Shown: positions 1 through 9,132 of the stretch, one piece after another
Layout: the number at the start of each line of letters is the position of its first letter
Position numbering within the stretch: the stretch's first letter is position 1
Origin: Paenibacillus sp. FSL R7-0337
GTDB taxonomy: Bacteria > Bacillota > Bacilli > Paenibacillales > Paenibacillaceae
Direction: 5' to 3'
Length of the DNA stretch: 64,000 bases
NCBI RefSeq assembly: GCF_037969875.1
Contig: NZ_CP150218.1
Location: 2,542,001-2,606,000, forward strand
Notes under the pieces: model-generated
The model's input: only the letters and a program-made list of their open reading frames with translations
Database searches by the model: none
What the model was told of the DNA's origin: nothing
Position numbers and translations under genes: made by a program

Positions 1-398
1 CGCACCTTCAGTAGCCAGGGTGTAGTAGGACACAGGAGCACCCGGAGAAGCATGCGACAGATCGAACGATTCGCCGGAAGCGAACAGCAGCGGATACTTG
101 GTTGCTACGTCTCCCCAGTCAATATATTTGATTTCAAGCGTAGTATTCATATCGGCCTTAAGCTTCTTGTTAATCTCAGCCAGAATGTCTTTATTGGTAA
201 CTCCCTCACTGCCCCACAGATAGTACGTCAGCTTCGCTTCCTTAGAAGTGTCTACGCCTCCAGAATTAGTGGAAGTGGATGGAGTGTTCGACGAGCCTGT
301 ATTTCCATTTGCATTATTGCTTGACGAACAAGCGGATAGCACTCCAGTAAGCATGAGGACAGCAGCTAGAGAAGAAGCAATCTTTTTACCTTTCATTC
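1..398 (-). CDS. Sugar ABC transporter substrate-binding lipoprotein (N-terminal part)
   Basis: The first 132 codons of a gene that runs off the left edge of the window. The ATG at 398 is preceded by GGGAGG. The protein starts with a lysine-containing n-region, a hydrophobic segment and a lipobox ending LSAC, then a Ser/Asn/Gly/Thr-rich linker, as in lipid-anchored extracellular binding proteins. After the linker comes a stretch starting KLTYYLWGSEG, which resembles the first strand of family-1 sugar-binding proteins. It lies directly upstream of two sugar permease genes on the same strand, but in this orientation it is the distal gene of the operon. It should capture an oligosaccharide outside the cell and deliver it to the permeases. 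No ATPase gene is visible; in this permease subfamily a shared MsmX-type ATPase encoded elsewhere is usual. The substrate is not visible from sequence; the neighbours suggest a beta-glucan oligosaccharide. Confidence 0.88.
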
Positions 399-475
399 GG
401 TAAGCCTCCCTTTTCTTTTCTATATTATGAATCTTGCATCTATAACAAACACCCTTCAATTGAAGCAGGCGTCCA

Positions 476-1378
476 TTAACCCTTAACAGCACCGATGGTA
501 AGACCGGTTACGAAGTAACGCTGAATGAATGGATACAGGAGAATGATCGGGCCTGTAGCCAGCACGGCTGTGGCCATTTTGATCGATTGGGTCGGCAGAT
601 CGGCTGTATTAATGACCGCTCCCGAGTTGATGAGACTGCCCATATTCGCCTGATTGATCATACGCTGCAGGAAGTACTGAAGCGGGAATTTGCTCTGAGT
701 GTCCATGTACAGCATTCCGTTGTACCACTCATTCCAGAAGCCCAGTGCCGAGAACAGTCCGATCGTTGCCAGTGATGGAACCGCCAGCGGCATGAAGATC
801 CGCCAGTAGATGCGGAAATCGCCTGCGCCGTCAATCGTCGCTGATTCATACAGGGAATCCGGGATCGCCTTCATGAAGTTACGCATCAGGAAGATCGACC
901 ACGCCCCTACCACAGCCGGCAGAATCATGGCGAACAGGCTGTCCTTGAGGTGCAGATGCTTAACCATCAGGATGTAAGTCGGAATCAATCCTCCGCTGAA
1001 CAAAGTGGTGAAATAGATCAGGAAGGAGAAGAAGTTACGGTATTTGAAATCCTTGCGGTTCAGGACAAATCCGGCCATGGACATCATGAACAGTCCGAGC
1101 ACCGTACCGACGACTGTGATAAAGATCGTTACCTGATAAGCATCCACCAGCTTGGAGGAGTTACTGAGCAACAATTCATAGGCCTTGAAAGATACCTCAT
1201 TTGGTATCAGCTTGTACCCCTCGCGGATAATCTCCTGCTCATTCATGAAGGAGGAAGAGATCATCAGCGCAAAAGGAAACACACAGAACAGGGCAAACAC
1301 GGAGATGCAAATGTAGCTGATCACCTTAATGAAAATGCTGCCTGAATCCTGTTTGATTTTAATAGTATTACTTGCCAT
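476..1378 (-). CDS. Carbohydrate ABC transporter permease, LplC/MalG type
   Basis: A 300-residue inner-membrane permease with about six hydrophobic segments. The first is near residues 16-40. The cytoplasmic EAA loop that docks on the ATPase appears as ESATIDGAGDFRIYWRIFMP around residue 180. The C-terminus (VTGLTIGAVKG) is typical of the LplC/YtcP branch of MalG-like permeases. It lies 27 bp downstream of the partner permease and 77 bp upstream of the lipoprotein gene, so the three form one minus-strand operon. In this family the two permeases make the heterodimeric channel for an oligosaccharide. Confidence 0.92.
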   Translation of the reverse strand: MASNTIKIKQDSGSIFIKVISYICISVFALFCVFPFALMISSSFMNEQEIIREGYKLIPNEVSFKAYELLLSNSSKLVDAYQVTIFITVVGTVLGLFMMSMAGFVLNRKDFKYRNFFSFLIYFTTLFSGGLIPTYILMVKHLHLKDSLFAMILPAVVGAWSIFLMRNFMKAIPDSLYESATIDGAGDFRIYWRIFMPLAVPSLATIGLFSALGFWNEWYNGMLYMDTQSKFPLQYFLQRMINQANMGSLINSGAVINTADLPTQSIKMATAVLATGPIILLYPFIQRYFVTGLTIGAVKG

Positions 1379-1405
1379 ATTAACACCCCTGTTTCTTATC
1401 TTGTC

Positions 1406-2341
1406 TTAGAACAACGCGCTATCCGGTTCAACCTTGCGCACAATAAAGTTAACGACAAGCACCAGAACCAGACCGAATAAGGATTGGTAGAAGCCTACAG
1501 CAGCACCCATGGAGAAGTTAAATTGTCCCACGAGCGACCGGAAGACATACGTATCTATAATATCCGTCTGCGGATACAGCACGGAGTTTGTTCCAATCAA
1601 ATTGTAGAAGAGGTCGAAGGAGCCTTTGAGAATTCCGCCCATACCGAACAGGAGGAGCAGAATGAAGGTTGGCTTCAGAATCGGCAAAGTCATATAACGG
1701 ATACGCTGCCAGGTAGTGGCGCCGTCCATATAGGCTGCTTCATAGAGATCATGGTTAATCCCCGTAATCGCTGCCAGATAGACAATCATACCGTAACCGG
1801 TACTTGCCCAGATCTTGAACGCTACAATGATGTATTTCCAGATTCCAGCGTCGGAGTAGAACTCAATCTTGTCTAAGCCCGTACTGGTAAGCATCGTATT
1901 GATAAACCCGGAGTTGAAATTGAACAGGTTATACGCGAACACGCCGACGATAACCATCGAGATGAAGTTCGGAAGCAGAATAACCGACTGGGAGATCTTC
2001 TTGAACCACTTGCCTGTAATCTCCGACAGCATGATGGCAAATACAATCTGGATGATGTTACCTAGTGCAAGGAACACCAGATTGTAGAGCAAAGTATTCT
2101 TGGTGATATTCCAGAGGTCTCCGTTCTGAATCAGGAACTCGAAATTCTTGAGTCCGATAAAGTCACTGCCGAAGATCCCTTTGTTGAGCTTGTAATCTAC
2201 GAATGCAACGTAAGCGCCAGGCATTACCGCATAATGAAACACAGCAAAATACACAATGACAGGCAGCAGCATGAGATACAACACTTTGTTCTTCAATAAT
2301 TCCCGGACAACATTTCCGCCCGATTGTACAAATCTTGCCAA
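1406..2341 (-). CDS. Carbohydrate ABC transporter permease, LplB/MalF type
   Basis: A membrane permease of 311 residues, the first structural gene of the operon. I place the start at the TTG at 2341 (then ARFVQSGGNV) because GGAGG stands 8 nt before it; an ATG 39 nt further upstream lacks a site. About six membrane segments are visible, beginning with VLYLMLLPVIVYFAVF. The EAA loop reads EAAYMDGATTWQRIRYMTLP. The conserved TYVFRSLVGQFNFSMGAAVG stretch near the C-terminus is typical of LplB-like permeases. It pairs with the LplC-type permease immediately downstream. Transcription probably starts about 200 bp upstream, between two identical palindromes. Confidence 0.92.
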   Translation of the reverse strand: MARFVQSGGNVVRELLKNKVLYLMLLPVIVYFAVFHYAVMPGAYVAFVDYKLNKGIFGSDFIGLKNFEFLIQNGDLWNITKNTLLYNLVFLALGNIIQIVFAIMLSEITGKWFKKISQSVILLPNFISMVIVGVFAYNLFNFNSGFINTMLTSTGLDKIEFYSDAGIWKYIIVAFKIWASTGYGMIVYLAAITGINHDLYEAAYMDGATTWQRIRYMTLPILKPTFILLLLFGMGGILKGSFDLFYNLIGTNSVLYPQTDIIDTYVFRSLVGQFNFSMGAAVGFYQSLFGLVLVLVVNFIVRKVEPDSALF

Positions 2342-2402
2342 TGAACCCACCTCCAAATTAAACATTGCATTCCACTGCAACTAATTAACCCTTTTCGACC
2401 AT

Positions 2403-2418
2403 ATAGAAACGTTTCCAT
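2403..2418. promoter_or_regulatory. Operator-like palindrome A (LacI/CcpA-family type)
   Basis: ATAGAAACGTTTCCAT, a near-perfect palindrome centred on CG, as in LacI-GalR family operators and cre sites. It lies in the leader of the permease operon, about 60 bp upstream of the permease start and downstream of the predicted minus-strand promoter, a roadblock position. The exact reverse complement recurs at 2602-2617. Confidence 0.7.
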
Positions 2419-2546
2419 TATTTCTTTGTGTTTCCCCTGCTCAGAGCATACTCCTTCCTTGTATACGCTGTCAAACATTTTTTATTTTTAAATAACAAGT
2501 AATAAAATTACATTTCGCTATACATAATAGAGGAAAAGGCGTTTTT

Positions 2547-2575
2547 TTTATAGATAATTGACTTTTTTCAGTCAA
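2547..2575 (-). promoter_or_regulatory. Sigma-A type promoter for the sugar ABC operon
   Basis: On the minus strand, TTGACT (2575-2570) and TATAAA (2552-2547) are separated by exactly 17 nt. This gives a leader of about 200 nt before the permease start, containing palindrome A. The -35 hexamer is part of a small inverted repeat (TTGACT/AGTCAA, 2558-2575), so the opposite strand also reads TTGACT at 2558-2563, with a weaker TAAACT at 2581-2586. That could serve the phosphorylase gene. Confidence 0.65.
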
Positions 2576-2601
2576 AAGTCTAAACTCGAAATGTATCGCC
2601 T

Positions 2602-2617
2602 ATGGAAACGTTTCTAT
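2602..2617. promoter_or_regulatory. Operator-like palindrome B
   Basis: ATGGAAACGTTTCTAT, the exact reverse complement of the element at 2403-2418. The two centres are 199 bp apart, close to a whole number of helical turns. This copy sits just downstream of a possible plus-strand promoter and about 110 bp before the phosphorylase start, so it is suited to control the plus-strand glycosidase genes. Confidence 0.7.
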
Positions 2618-2726
2618 TTATTCTTTACATGGACATGTCAGCCCTTTTTTGTGACATCTGATGATGAATTTCCCCGTTCTGATCGATTTCATGTCCTAAC
2701 TTAAGCACTGGAAAGCGAGGCTCGAT

Positions 2727-5700
2727 ATGATATTCAAACAACAAATGAACATGATTACGTTAACCCGGGATGACCTGTCGTATACATTCCTGCCTACAGG
2801 AGATATTTTTGAATTCACGCAGGGCTCCACTCTAATTAATCTGTTCCAGGGTAATCCGGCAGACGGCTCTTCCAATAATATCTACCTGCGCGTATATACG
2901 GAGCAAGGAATCCAGAGCTATCCGCTGCTGGGTATTAAGTCGGGCTCCAAGCTGTCATGTACCGACGACAAACTGATTTTTGAAGGTTCTATAGAAGCAA
3001 TCAGCTACCGCGTAACCTTCACACCGGCAAAGGACGGCATCTGGTTCTGGCAGCTTCAGCTCTCCGGCAACGGTGAGACTGTAGATGTAGTGTATGGCCA
3101 GGACGTCGGCATTGCAGATAAAGGCGGCATTCTCGCTAATGAGCTGTACATGAGCCAATATCTGGATCACAGCATCTGGGAAGGCACGCAGGGCTACGCC
3201 GTCTGCTCGCGCCAGAACCAGCCGCAGGGTTCGGACTTCCCTTATCTCCAGCAGGGTGTAGTCGGTTCACGGGCTGTAGGCTACTCCACGGATGGCATGC
3301 AGTTCTTCGGCATTTCCTATAAAGGAAGCTATGTGCCTGAAGCGCTCAACGGCAATCTGCAGAACCGTAATTATCAATACGAGCTGGCTTATACCGCACT
3401 CCAGACCGAGACTATGGTCCTGTCAGCTCCGGTAGAATTCGCCTTCTACGGCCTATTCCGTCCGAATCATCCCGCTGCTGTAACTGAGCTTGAATTCCAG
3501 GCTGAGCTGCAGGCAGCTTATGCAGAGATCGACTGGAGCGGCAAGGAAGCCGTGCCAAGCCGGGATGTCCCTGTGCTGAGTGACGATATCGGCAAGCCAT
3601 ATGTCTCCGCACAGTGGTCACAGGCCGAGATCGATGCTGCCTTCCCGAACCGGAAGCTTGAGGAGATGGAGAACGGACAGCTGCTCTCCTTCTTCACAGA
3701 CGGGCATGTCCATGTGGTTCTACAGCCTAAGGAGCTGCTGGTAGAACGTCCGCATGGCCATATCATCACCTCGCTGCTGGGCGACAAGCAGGTAGACAAC
3801 AACCTGATCTCCTCCACTAACTATATGTACGGGATTTTCAACGGACAGACTGTAGTGGGGAATACCTCTTTCCATAAAGGGCTCTCCACGCCGCGCGGCC
3901 TGCTGAATATTCAGCGGAACAGCGGTCAGCGGATCTACGTCCGCATGGACGGGGTCTACCGGATTCTTACACTGCCGGCGGCTTACGAGATGGGCGTGAA
4001 TTTTGCGAAATGGCATTATCAGGTTGAAGACGATGTGCTGACCGTTACTGCGATCGCCGCAGCAGGCCAGCCGGATGTTGCCCTTCAGGTCCAGTCGAAG
4101 CTCGGCAGATCCTACGATTATCTGATCACGAACCAGCTGGTCATGGGCGAACATGAATTCCAGCATCCGGTACGGGTAGAAGAGAAAGACGGCATCCTGC
4201 AGCTTCTTCCTGATGAAGCATTACTTCAGAAGCTTCCTTATCCGGGCCTGCATTTCGATATCCAGCTGCCGGGAACTTCCTATACGTATAGTGACGACCG
4301 GATGTTCTATGCCGACAGACAGCCGCGCAACGGCACTCTGCTTACCTTGTCGGTAACGCAGTCCTCCGGCTTCCAGCTCGTGCTTCAGGGCAGACTTTCA
4401 GCAGCAGAGGCTCTTCCGCTGACGGCCCCTTACACACTGGAGAAGGAGCAGGCACAATATAACGAATTCTACGCTTCGTTCACTTCCGGCTTCCACCTGG
4501 AGCTGGATGGCGCGGAGCAGTCGCGGATCGATATTCTGAATGAGACCGCATGGTGGTACACCCATAATGCGATGACCCACTTCATCATGCCGCATGGCCT
4601 TGAACAGCCGGGCGGAGCAGCCTGGGGTACACGCGATGTATGCCAGGGGCCAATGGAATACTTCCTGATGACCCAGCATTATGAGCTGGCCCGCAATGTT
4701 CTGCTGAAGATCTATTCGCATCAGCTGTGGGAGAGCAAGGAATGGCCGCAATGGTTCATGTTCGACCAGCATCCGGTTCAGGCCCATGAATGGCATGGCG
4801 ACGTTGTGCTCTGGCCGCTGAAATGCATCAGCGATTACATCATGGCTACCGGAGACTATGCGATTCTTAACGAAGAAATCGGCTATCACCATCTGGCGGA
4901 CGCTCAGCCAAGCCAGCAGACCGAGACTGTCCTTGAGCATGTGAAGGCTGCCGTTGAGACCATCCGTGATCGCTTCATACCGGGTACGTCCCTGATCAAC
5001 TATGCCGGCGGCGACTGGGATGACACCCTGCAGCCAGCCAATGAAGCGCTCAAGACCAAGCTGGTCAGCGCATGGACTGTCGCGCTCGCCTTCCAGGTGA
5101 TCCGCAATCTGTCCCAGGTGACTTCCGCCGATCCTGAATTCTCCGCCAGCCTGGCAACTATGGCCGAAGAGATGAAGGAATCGTTCCGTACCCTCCTGAT
5201 CAAAGACGGCGTGATCGCCGGCTTCGCTTACTTCCAGGAGAACGGCAGCATTGATTATATGCTTCATCCGCTGGATCAGCAGACCGGCATTCATTACCGG
5301 TTATTGCCGATGACCCGCAGTATTATTGCGGAGCTGGTTACGCCGGAGCAGGCGCTAACCAATCTGCGCCTGATCGATGAGCACCTGAACTGCCCGGACG
5401 GCGTGCGCCTGATGGACCGTCCTGCCCGCTATGAAGGCGGCGTAAGCACCATCTTCCGCCGTGCGGAGCAAGCAGCCAGCGTCGGCCGTGAGATCAGCCT
5501 GCAATATGTACATGCCCATATCCGCTATATTGAAGCTTCCGCCAAGCTGGGCGAAGCGAAGCGTGCCTGGGATGGCCTGTTCCAGATCAACCCGATCAAC
5601 ATCCGGCAGAGCGTGCCTAATGCGCAGCTGCGTCAGAGCAACATGTACTTCAGCAGCTCGGACGGCGATTTCCCTGACCGCTACAGCTATCAGGAGAACT

Positions 5701-6077
5701 TCGACCAGCTGCGTGACGGCAGCGTTGAGGTGAAGGGCGGCTGGCGGCTGTATTCCAGCGGTCCCGGAATCTATCTGAATCAGCTGATCTCAGCCGTCCT
5801 GGGTATCCGCTTCAGTGAAGAAGAGCTGATTATTGATCCGGTCCTTCCGGCCAGCCTTGACGGTCTGCGCTTCACTTATGAGTGCTTCGGCAAGAAGATG
5901 ACCTTCGTCTATCACATCAGCCCAGGTAAGGCCCGCACCCCGGAAGTGCAGGCAGCAGGCGTTGCTGTTACTGGCCAGGTACTACCGAATCCATACCGCC
6001 CGGGTGCGGTAAGCATTGCCAAGAATCATCTGCTGAGCCTGCCCGGCGATGAGCTGCATATCTATGTAACACAATAA
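2727..6077 (+). CDS. GH94-like (clan GH-Q) glycoside phosphorylase, possibly a beta-1,3-oligoglucan phosphorylase
   Basis: A 1116-residue protein without a signal peptide, so cytoplasmic. The N-terminal half is beta-rich. The C-terminal half carries the alpha-barrel signature of inverting disaccharide phosphorylases: GGDWDDTLQPA at residues 761-771 (cellobiose phosphorylases have GDWNDG), with D766 the likely general acid. Further conserved blocks follow (YEGGVSTIFRRAEQAASVGR, PNAQLRQSNMYFSSSDGDF, GWRLYSSGPGIYLNQL) and a C-terminal beta domain (FSEEELIIDPVLP). Ordinary GH94 enzymes are about 800 residues. A length near 1100 is closer to families such as GH161 or GH149, which act on beta-1,3-glucans. 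I infer phosphorolysis of imported beta-glucan oligosaccharides to glucose 1-phosphate, working with the GH3 enzyme 29 bp downstream. The ribosome-binding site (GCGAGG) is weak. A family search is needed to fix the substrate. Confidence 0.72.
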   Translation: MIFKQQMNMITLTRDDLSYTFLPTGDIFEFTQGSTLINLFQGNPADGSSNNIYLRVYTEQGIQSYPLLGIKSGSKLSCTDDKLIFEGSIEAISYRVTFTPAKDGIWFWQLQLSGNGETVDVVYGQDVGIADKGGILANELYMSQYLDHSIWEGTQGYAVCSRQNQPQGSDFPYLQQGVVGSRAVGYSTDGMQFFGISYKGSYVPEALNGNLQNRNYQYELAYTALQTETMVLSAPVEFAFYGLFRPNHPAAVTELEFQAELQAAYAEIDWSGKEAVPSRDVPVLSDDIGKPYVSAQWSQAEIDAAFPNRKLEEMENGQLLSFFTDGHVHVVLQPKELLVERPHGHIITSLLGDKQVDNNLISSTNYMYGIFNGQTVVGNTSFHKGLSTPRGLLNIQRNSGQRIYVRMDGVYRILTLPAAYEMGVNFAKWHYQVEDDVLTVTAIAAAGQPDVALQVQSKLGRSYDYLITNQLVMGEHEFQHPVRVEEKDGILQLLPDEALLQKLPYPGLHFDIQLPGTSYTYSDDRMFYADRQPRNGTLLTLSVTQSSGFQLVLQGRLSAAEALPLTAPYTLEKEQAQYNEFYASFTSGFHLELDGAEQSRIDILNETAWWYTHNAMTHFIMPHGLEQPGGAAWGTRDVCQGPMEYFLMTQHYELARNVLLKIYSHQLWESKEWPQWFMFDQHPVQAHEWHGDVVLWPLKCISDYIMATGDYAILNEEIGYHHLADAQPSQQTETVLEHVKAAVETIRDRFIPGTSLINYAGGDWDDTLQPANEALKTKLVSAWTVALAFQVIRNLSQVTSADPEFSASLATMAEEMKESFRTLLIKDGVIAGFAYFQENGSIDYMLHPLDQQTGIHYRLLPMTRSIIAELVTPEQALTNLRLIDEHLNCPDGVRLMDRPARYEGGVSTIFRRAEQAASVGREISLQYVHAHIRYIEASAKLGEAKRAWDGLFQINPINIRQSVPNAQLRQSNMYFSSSDGDFPDRYSYQENFDQLRDGSVEVKGGWRLYSSGPGIYLNQLISAVLGIRFSEEELIIDPVLPASLDGLRFTYECFGKKMTFVYHISPGKARTPEVQAAGVAVTGQVLPNPYRPGAVSIAKNHLLSLPGDELHIYVTQ

Positions 6078-6106
6078 CTTTCAGTACGCTTACGAAGGAG
6101 TTAACC

Positions 6107-8272
6107 ATGACTAAACCGTTTATCCAGGATCTCGTGAACGATATGACACTAGACGAGAAGTTAGCCCAGCTTACCCAGCTTGGTCCGTACTATTGGGGTC
6201 TGGATGATACCGTGGATTTGACGGGTCCATTCAAAGAACTTAATATCGAGCCGCAGGTGATCCGAAGCATCGGAAGCGTTCTGAACGGCATCGGCGCCCG
6301 GAATGTCATTGAGCTGCAGACCCGGCATCTGGAATCCAGCCGCCTGAAGATCCCGCTGATCTTCATGGCCGATGTCATTCACGGCTACCGGACCATTCTG
6401 CCGATTCCGCTCGCTATGGGCTGTTCTTTCGATCTTGATGCCTGTGAGCAGTTCGCTGAGGTAGCCGCGCGGGAGAGCGCTGCCGCCGGCATTCACCTCA
6501 CCTTCTCTCCAATGACCGATCTCGTGCGTGATCCGCGCTGGGGCCGGGTCATGGAGACCTCCGGTGAGGACCCTTACCTGAACGCCCGGGTGACCGAGAG
6601 CATGGTCCGGGGCTACCAGGGCAAGGACCTGAAGGAGCCGGGGCGGATCGCTGCCTGCGTGAAGCATTTCGCCGGCTACGGCGCGCCAGAAGGCGGCCGT
6701 GAATATAACACGGTGGACATGTCCACCGGCGTACTCCGCGAGTTCTATCTGCCAGCCTATAAGGCGGCAGTAGATGCCGGTGTCGCTATGGTGATGGCTG
6801 CGTTCAATACCATTGACCGCATTCCGTCCAGCGGCAACAGCAAGCTCCTGCGCGGCATTCTCCGCGAAGAATGGGGCTTTGATGGCGTAACCATCGCCGA
6901 CTTCAACTCCGTGAATGAGCTGGTGCCCCACGGCGCAGCGCAAGACGGACGTGAAGCAGCGCTGAAGAGCCTGGTAGCGGGACTTGATATCGAGATGATG
7001 TCCACCCACTATCTGAACCACGCTGCCTCGCTTGCCCAGGAAGGTCTCCTCGACCTCCGCCTCATCGACGAAGCGGTTACGCGGGTACTGGAGCTTAAGG
7101 ACGCCCTCGGCCTGTTCGACAATCCGTTCAAGGATGCCGACCCTGTAGCAGATGAAGCCGACAAGCCAAGTCCCGAGCATCTTCAGGCGGCACGCGAGAT
7201 GGGGGCCCGCTCAATCGTTCTGCTGAAGAACGAAGGCGGAGTCCTGCCGCTGAAACGCGGGATGAAGATCGGCCTCGCCGGTCCCTTCGCTACCTCGATC
7301 AATGTTCTTGGCGGCTGGGCCGGTACCGAGAAAGACCCGGCGGTCTCTCTATACACGGGCATCACCGGCAAAATCCCGGCAGCAGACCTGCTCACAGCAA
7401 TGACCAGCGAGCTGGGAAGCATGCTGGAGGGTGTATTCGATGTGGAGGATGCTTCCGAAGCGGCTTACGAGCAGTTGAAGGACTGTGATGTGATTCTTGC
7501 CGCAGTCGGCGAGAATCAGCAGGATACCGGGGAAGGCGGCAGCAAGGCGAGCCTGCGGCTGTCCGCCAATCAGGAGAAGCTGATCCACCGTCTCAAGGCA
7601 ACTGGCAAGCCGGTGGTCACCATTGTGTTCAGCGGCCGTCCGCTGGAGCTTGCACCAGTGCTGGAGTCAAGTGACGCGCTGGTACAGGCCTGGTTCCTCG
7701 GCACAGAGTCGGGAAATTCCATTGCAGATGTGCTGTTCGGCGATTATAACCCGTCCGGACGCCTCTCCATGAGCTTCCCTTACTCCGTGGGACAGATCCC
7801 GGTGTACTATAATGCTTATCAGACGGGACGTCCTTATGATCCTCAGTATCCGAATGTGCGTTATGTAACCCGCTATCTGGATATTCCGAATGATCCGTTG
7901 TTCTGCTTCGGCTACGGCCTTAGCTATTCCGCCTTTGCCTACAGCGGCTTCACAGTAGAAGCTGCGGCAGACGGCAAGGTGCTTGCCTCCATCCAGGTGG
8001 AGAACACCTCGGAGGTTACCGGCAAGGAGACCGTACAGCTCTATATCCGCGATGTTACCGCAAGTGTGGTCCGTCCCGGCAAGGAGCTGAAGGGCTTCAA
8101 GCAGATTACCCTTGCCCCGCATGAGAAGCAGACGGTATCCTTCGAGATCACCAGAGACATGCTCATGTTCTACGGCCAGGATGATCAGCTGGTGTTCGAG
8201 CCTGGAGACTTCGATATCATGCTCGGCGCCAACTCCAGTGATCATAGCACGCAGCGGATCTGGATCGGCTGA
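6107..8272 (+). CDS. Glycoside hydrolase family 3 beta-glucosidase, cytoplasmic
   Basis: A 721-residue protein with the three GH3 domains. The N-terminal TIM barrel shows DPRWGRVMETSGEDPYL (substrate binding), KHFAGYGAPEGGREYN and the nucleophile region GVTIADFNSVNE, with D265 the likely nucleophile. An alpha/beta sandwich follows, then a C-terminal fibronectin-III-like domain (ETVQLYIRDVTASVVRPGKELKGF). There is no signal peptide, so it should act inside the cell on imported oligosaccharides, releasing glucose from non-reducing ends. A strong AAGGAG precedes the ATG. The gene is co-transcribed with the phosphorylase upstream, and a bidirectional terminator follows. Some family members act as xylosidases or N-acetylglucosaminidases; the neighbours favour beta-glucosides. 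Confidence 0.92.
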   Translation: MTKPFIQDLVNDMTLDEKLAQLTQLGPYYWGLDDTVDLTGPFKELNIEPQVIRSIGSVLNGIGARNVIELQTRHLESSRLKIPLIFMADVIHGYRTILPIPLAMGCSFDLDACEQFAEVAARESAAAGIHLTFSPMTDLVRDPRWGRVMETSGEDPYLNARVTESMVRGYQGKDLKEPGRIAACVKHFAGYGAPEGGREYNTVDMSTGVLREFYLPAYKAAVDAGVAMVMAAFNTIDRIPSSGNSKLLRGILREEWGFDGVTIADFNSVNELVPHGAAQDGREAALKSLVAGLDIEMMSTHYLNHAASLAQEGLLDLRLIDEAVTRVLELKDALGLFDNPFKDADPVADEADKPSPEHLQAAREMGARSIVLLKNEGGVLPLKRGMKIGLAGPFATSINVLGGWAGTEKDPAVSLYTGITGKIPAADLLTAMTSELGSMLEGVFDVEDASEAAYEQLKDCDVILAAVGENQQDTGEGGSKASLRLSANQEKLIHRLKATGKPVVTIVFSGRPLELAPVLESSDALVQAWFLGTESGNSIADVLFGDYNPSGRLSMSFPYSVGQIPVYYNAYQTGRPYDPQYPNVRYVTRYLDIPNDPLFCFGYGLSYSAFAYSGFTVEAAADGKVLASIQVENTSEVTGKETVQLYIRDVTASVVRPGKELKGFKQITLAPHEKQTVSFEITRDMLMFYGQDDQLVFEPGDFDIMLGANSSDHSTQRIWIG

Positions 8273-8295
8273 CCCTACTAACCAATAGACATAAC

Positions 8296-8343
8296 AAATA
8301 GCGCCAATCCTCCACTTCACAAGTGTATGGATTGGCGCTATTT
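8296..8343. terminator. Bidirectional intrinsic terminator between GH3 and deoR genes
   Basis: A perfect 15-bp inverted repeat, AAATAGCGCCAATCC (8296-8310) and GGATTGGCGCTATTT (8329-8343), with an 18-nt loop. The stem has A/T-rich ends in both directions and sits between convergent genes. Confidence 0.85.
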
Positions 8344-8361
8344 ATATTGCACAGCTCTGCG

Positions 8362-9132
8362 TTACGCACCGGTCAGCAGCTCAATATCCAGCCGGGCAAA
8401 GGTATCCTTCCATTCCTCAGAGCAGCCGCTGTCGGTCAGCACCATGGAGATATGCTCTAGCGGGGCGATCTGGGCAAAGGTAGTGATGCCGAATTTGGAA
8501 TGATCCGCGACCAGAATGGATTCCTCAGCCCGTTCCATCATTTTGCGGGAGATCAGGGCTTCCTCCAGGTGGTAGTCGGTAATGCCCTCCGAGAGCGAGA
8601 TCCCCCCGGCAGAGATGAAAGCCTTATTCACCTTGAACTGACCCAGCAAATCATGGGCGGTGCCCCCTACTGCCGCCTGGTATCCTGCATTCACCTCACC
8701 TCCGGCAAAAATAACCTTCCCCGCAAACTGCTCCAGCGCACAGTTCAGCACGGGAACAGAGTTTGTAATCACTGTCACTTGTGTTCGGTCCTTCAGCGCG
8801 CGCATGATCTCAAGGGTCGTTGTTCCGTTGTCGAGGATGACCGTCTCACCGTCTTGAATGAGTGAGGCTGCCAGCCTGCCGATAGCCTGCTTGTCCGGCA
8901 GATGCATTTGGGCGCGCTTCATGAACGTAGGCTCATGATTCTCCGAGCGGATTCGCACCGCTCCCCCGTACACCTTGCGCAGCCGTCCTTCCTTCTCCAG
9001 CCGGTCCAGATCACGCCGGATCGTCTCCGTCGTCACCCCGAACCGCTCCGCGAGAAAATGCACCTGCACCTTCCCCTCAAGCTCCAGCTGGGCGAGAATC
9101 GTGTGCTTGCGTTCTTCATAGGTCAGCGACAT
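8362..9132 (-). CDS. DeoR-family transcriptional regulator
   Basis: A 256-residue repressor-like protein with the usual DeoR build. The N-terminal winged helix-turn-helix (AERFGVTTETIRRDLDRLE, residues 28-46) is followed by the family's GRLRKVYGGAV hinge. A sugar-phosphate-binding DeoRC domain contains the DNGTTTLEI and VITNSVPV motifs. A good Shine-Dalgarno (GGAGGAAG) precedes the ATG. It is convergent with the GH3 gene and shares its terminator. DeoR proteins respond to phosphorylated sugars, so glucose 1-phosphate or a related product could be the signal, but its targets are not shown by the sequence. The paired palindromes upstream at 2.4-2.6 kb look like LacI-type rather than DeoR-type operators. 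Confidence 0.9.
   Translation of the reverse strand: MSLTYEERKHTILAQLELEGKVQVHFLAERFGVTTETIRRDLDRLEKEGRLRKVYGGAVRIRSENHEPTFMKRAQMHLPDKQAIGRLAASLIQDGETVILDNGTTTLEIMRALKDRTQVTVITNSVPVLNCALEQFAGKVIFAGGEVNAGYQAAVGGTAHDLLGQFKVNKAFISAGGISLSEGITDYHLEEALISRKMMERAEESILVADHSKFGITTFAQIAPLEHISMVLTDSGCSEEWKDTFARLDIELLTGA

Noticed and set aside
2293..2478. A 61-codon minus-strand frame in the leader of the sugar transporter operon
   Set aside because: It overlaps the permease start and palindrome A, has no ribosome-binding site and no conserved features; the region is better explained as a regulatory leader.
4398..5294. A 298-codon open frame on the minus strand opposite the phosphorylase
   Set aside because: Antisense shadow with no ribosome-binding site and no recognisable protein features.
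6161..7180. A 339-codon open frame on the minus strand opposite the GH3 gene
   Set aside because: Antisense shadow of a well-supported glycosidase gene; composition is that of reverse-read codons and no family motif is visible.
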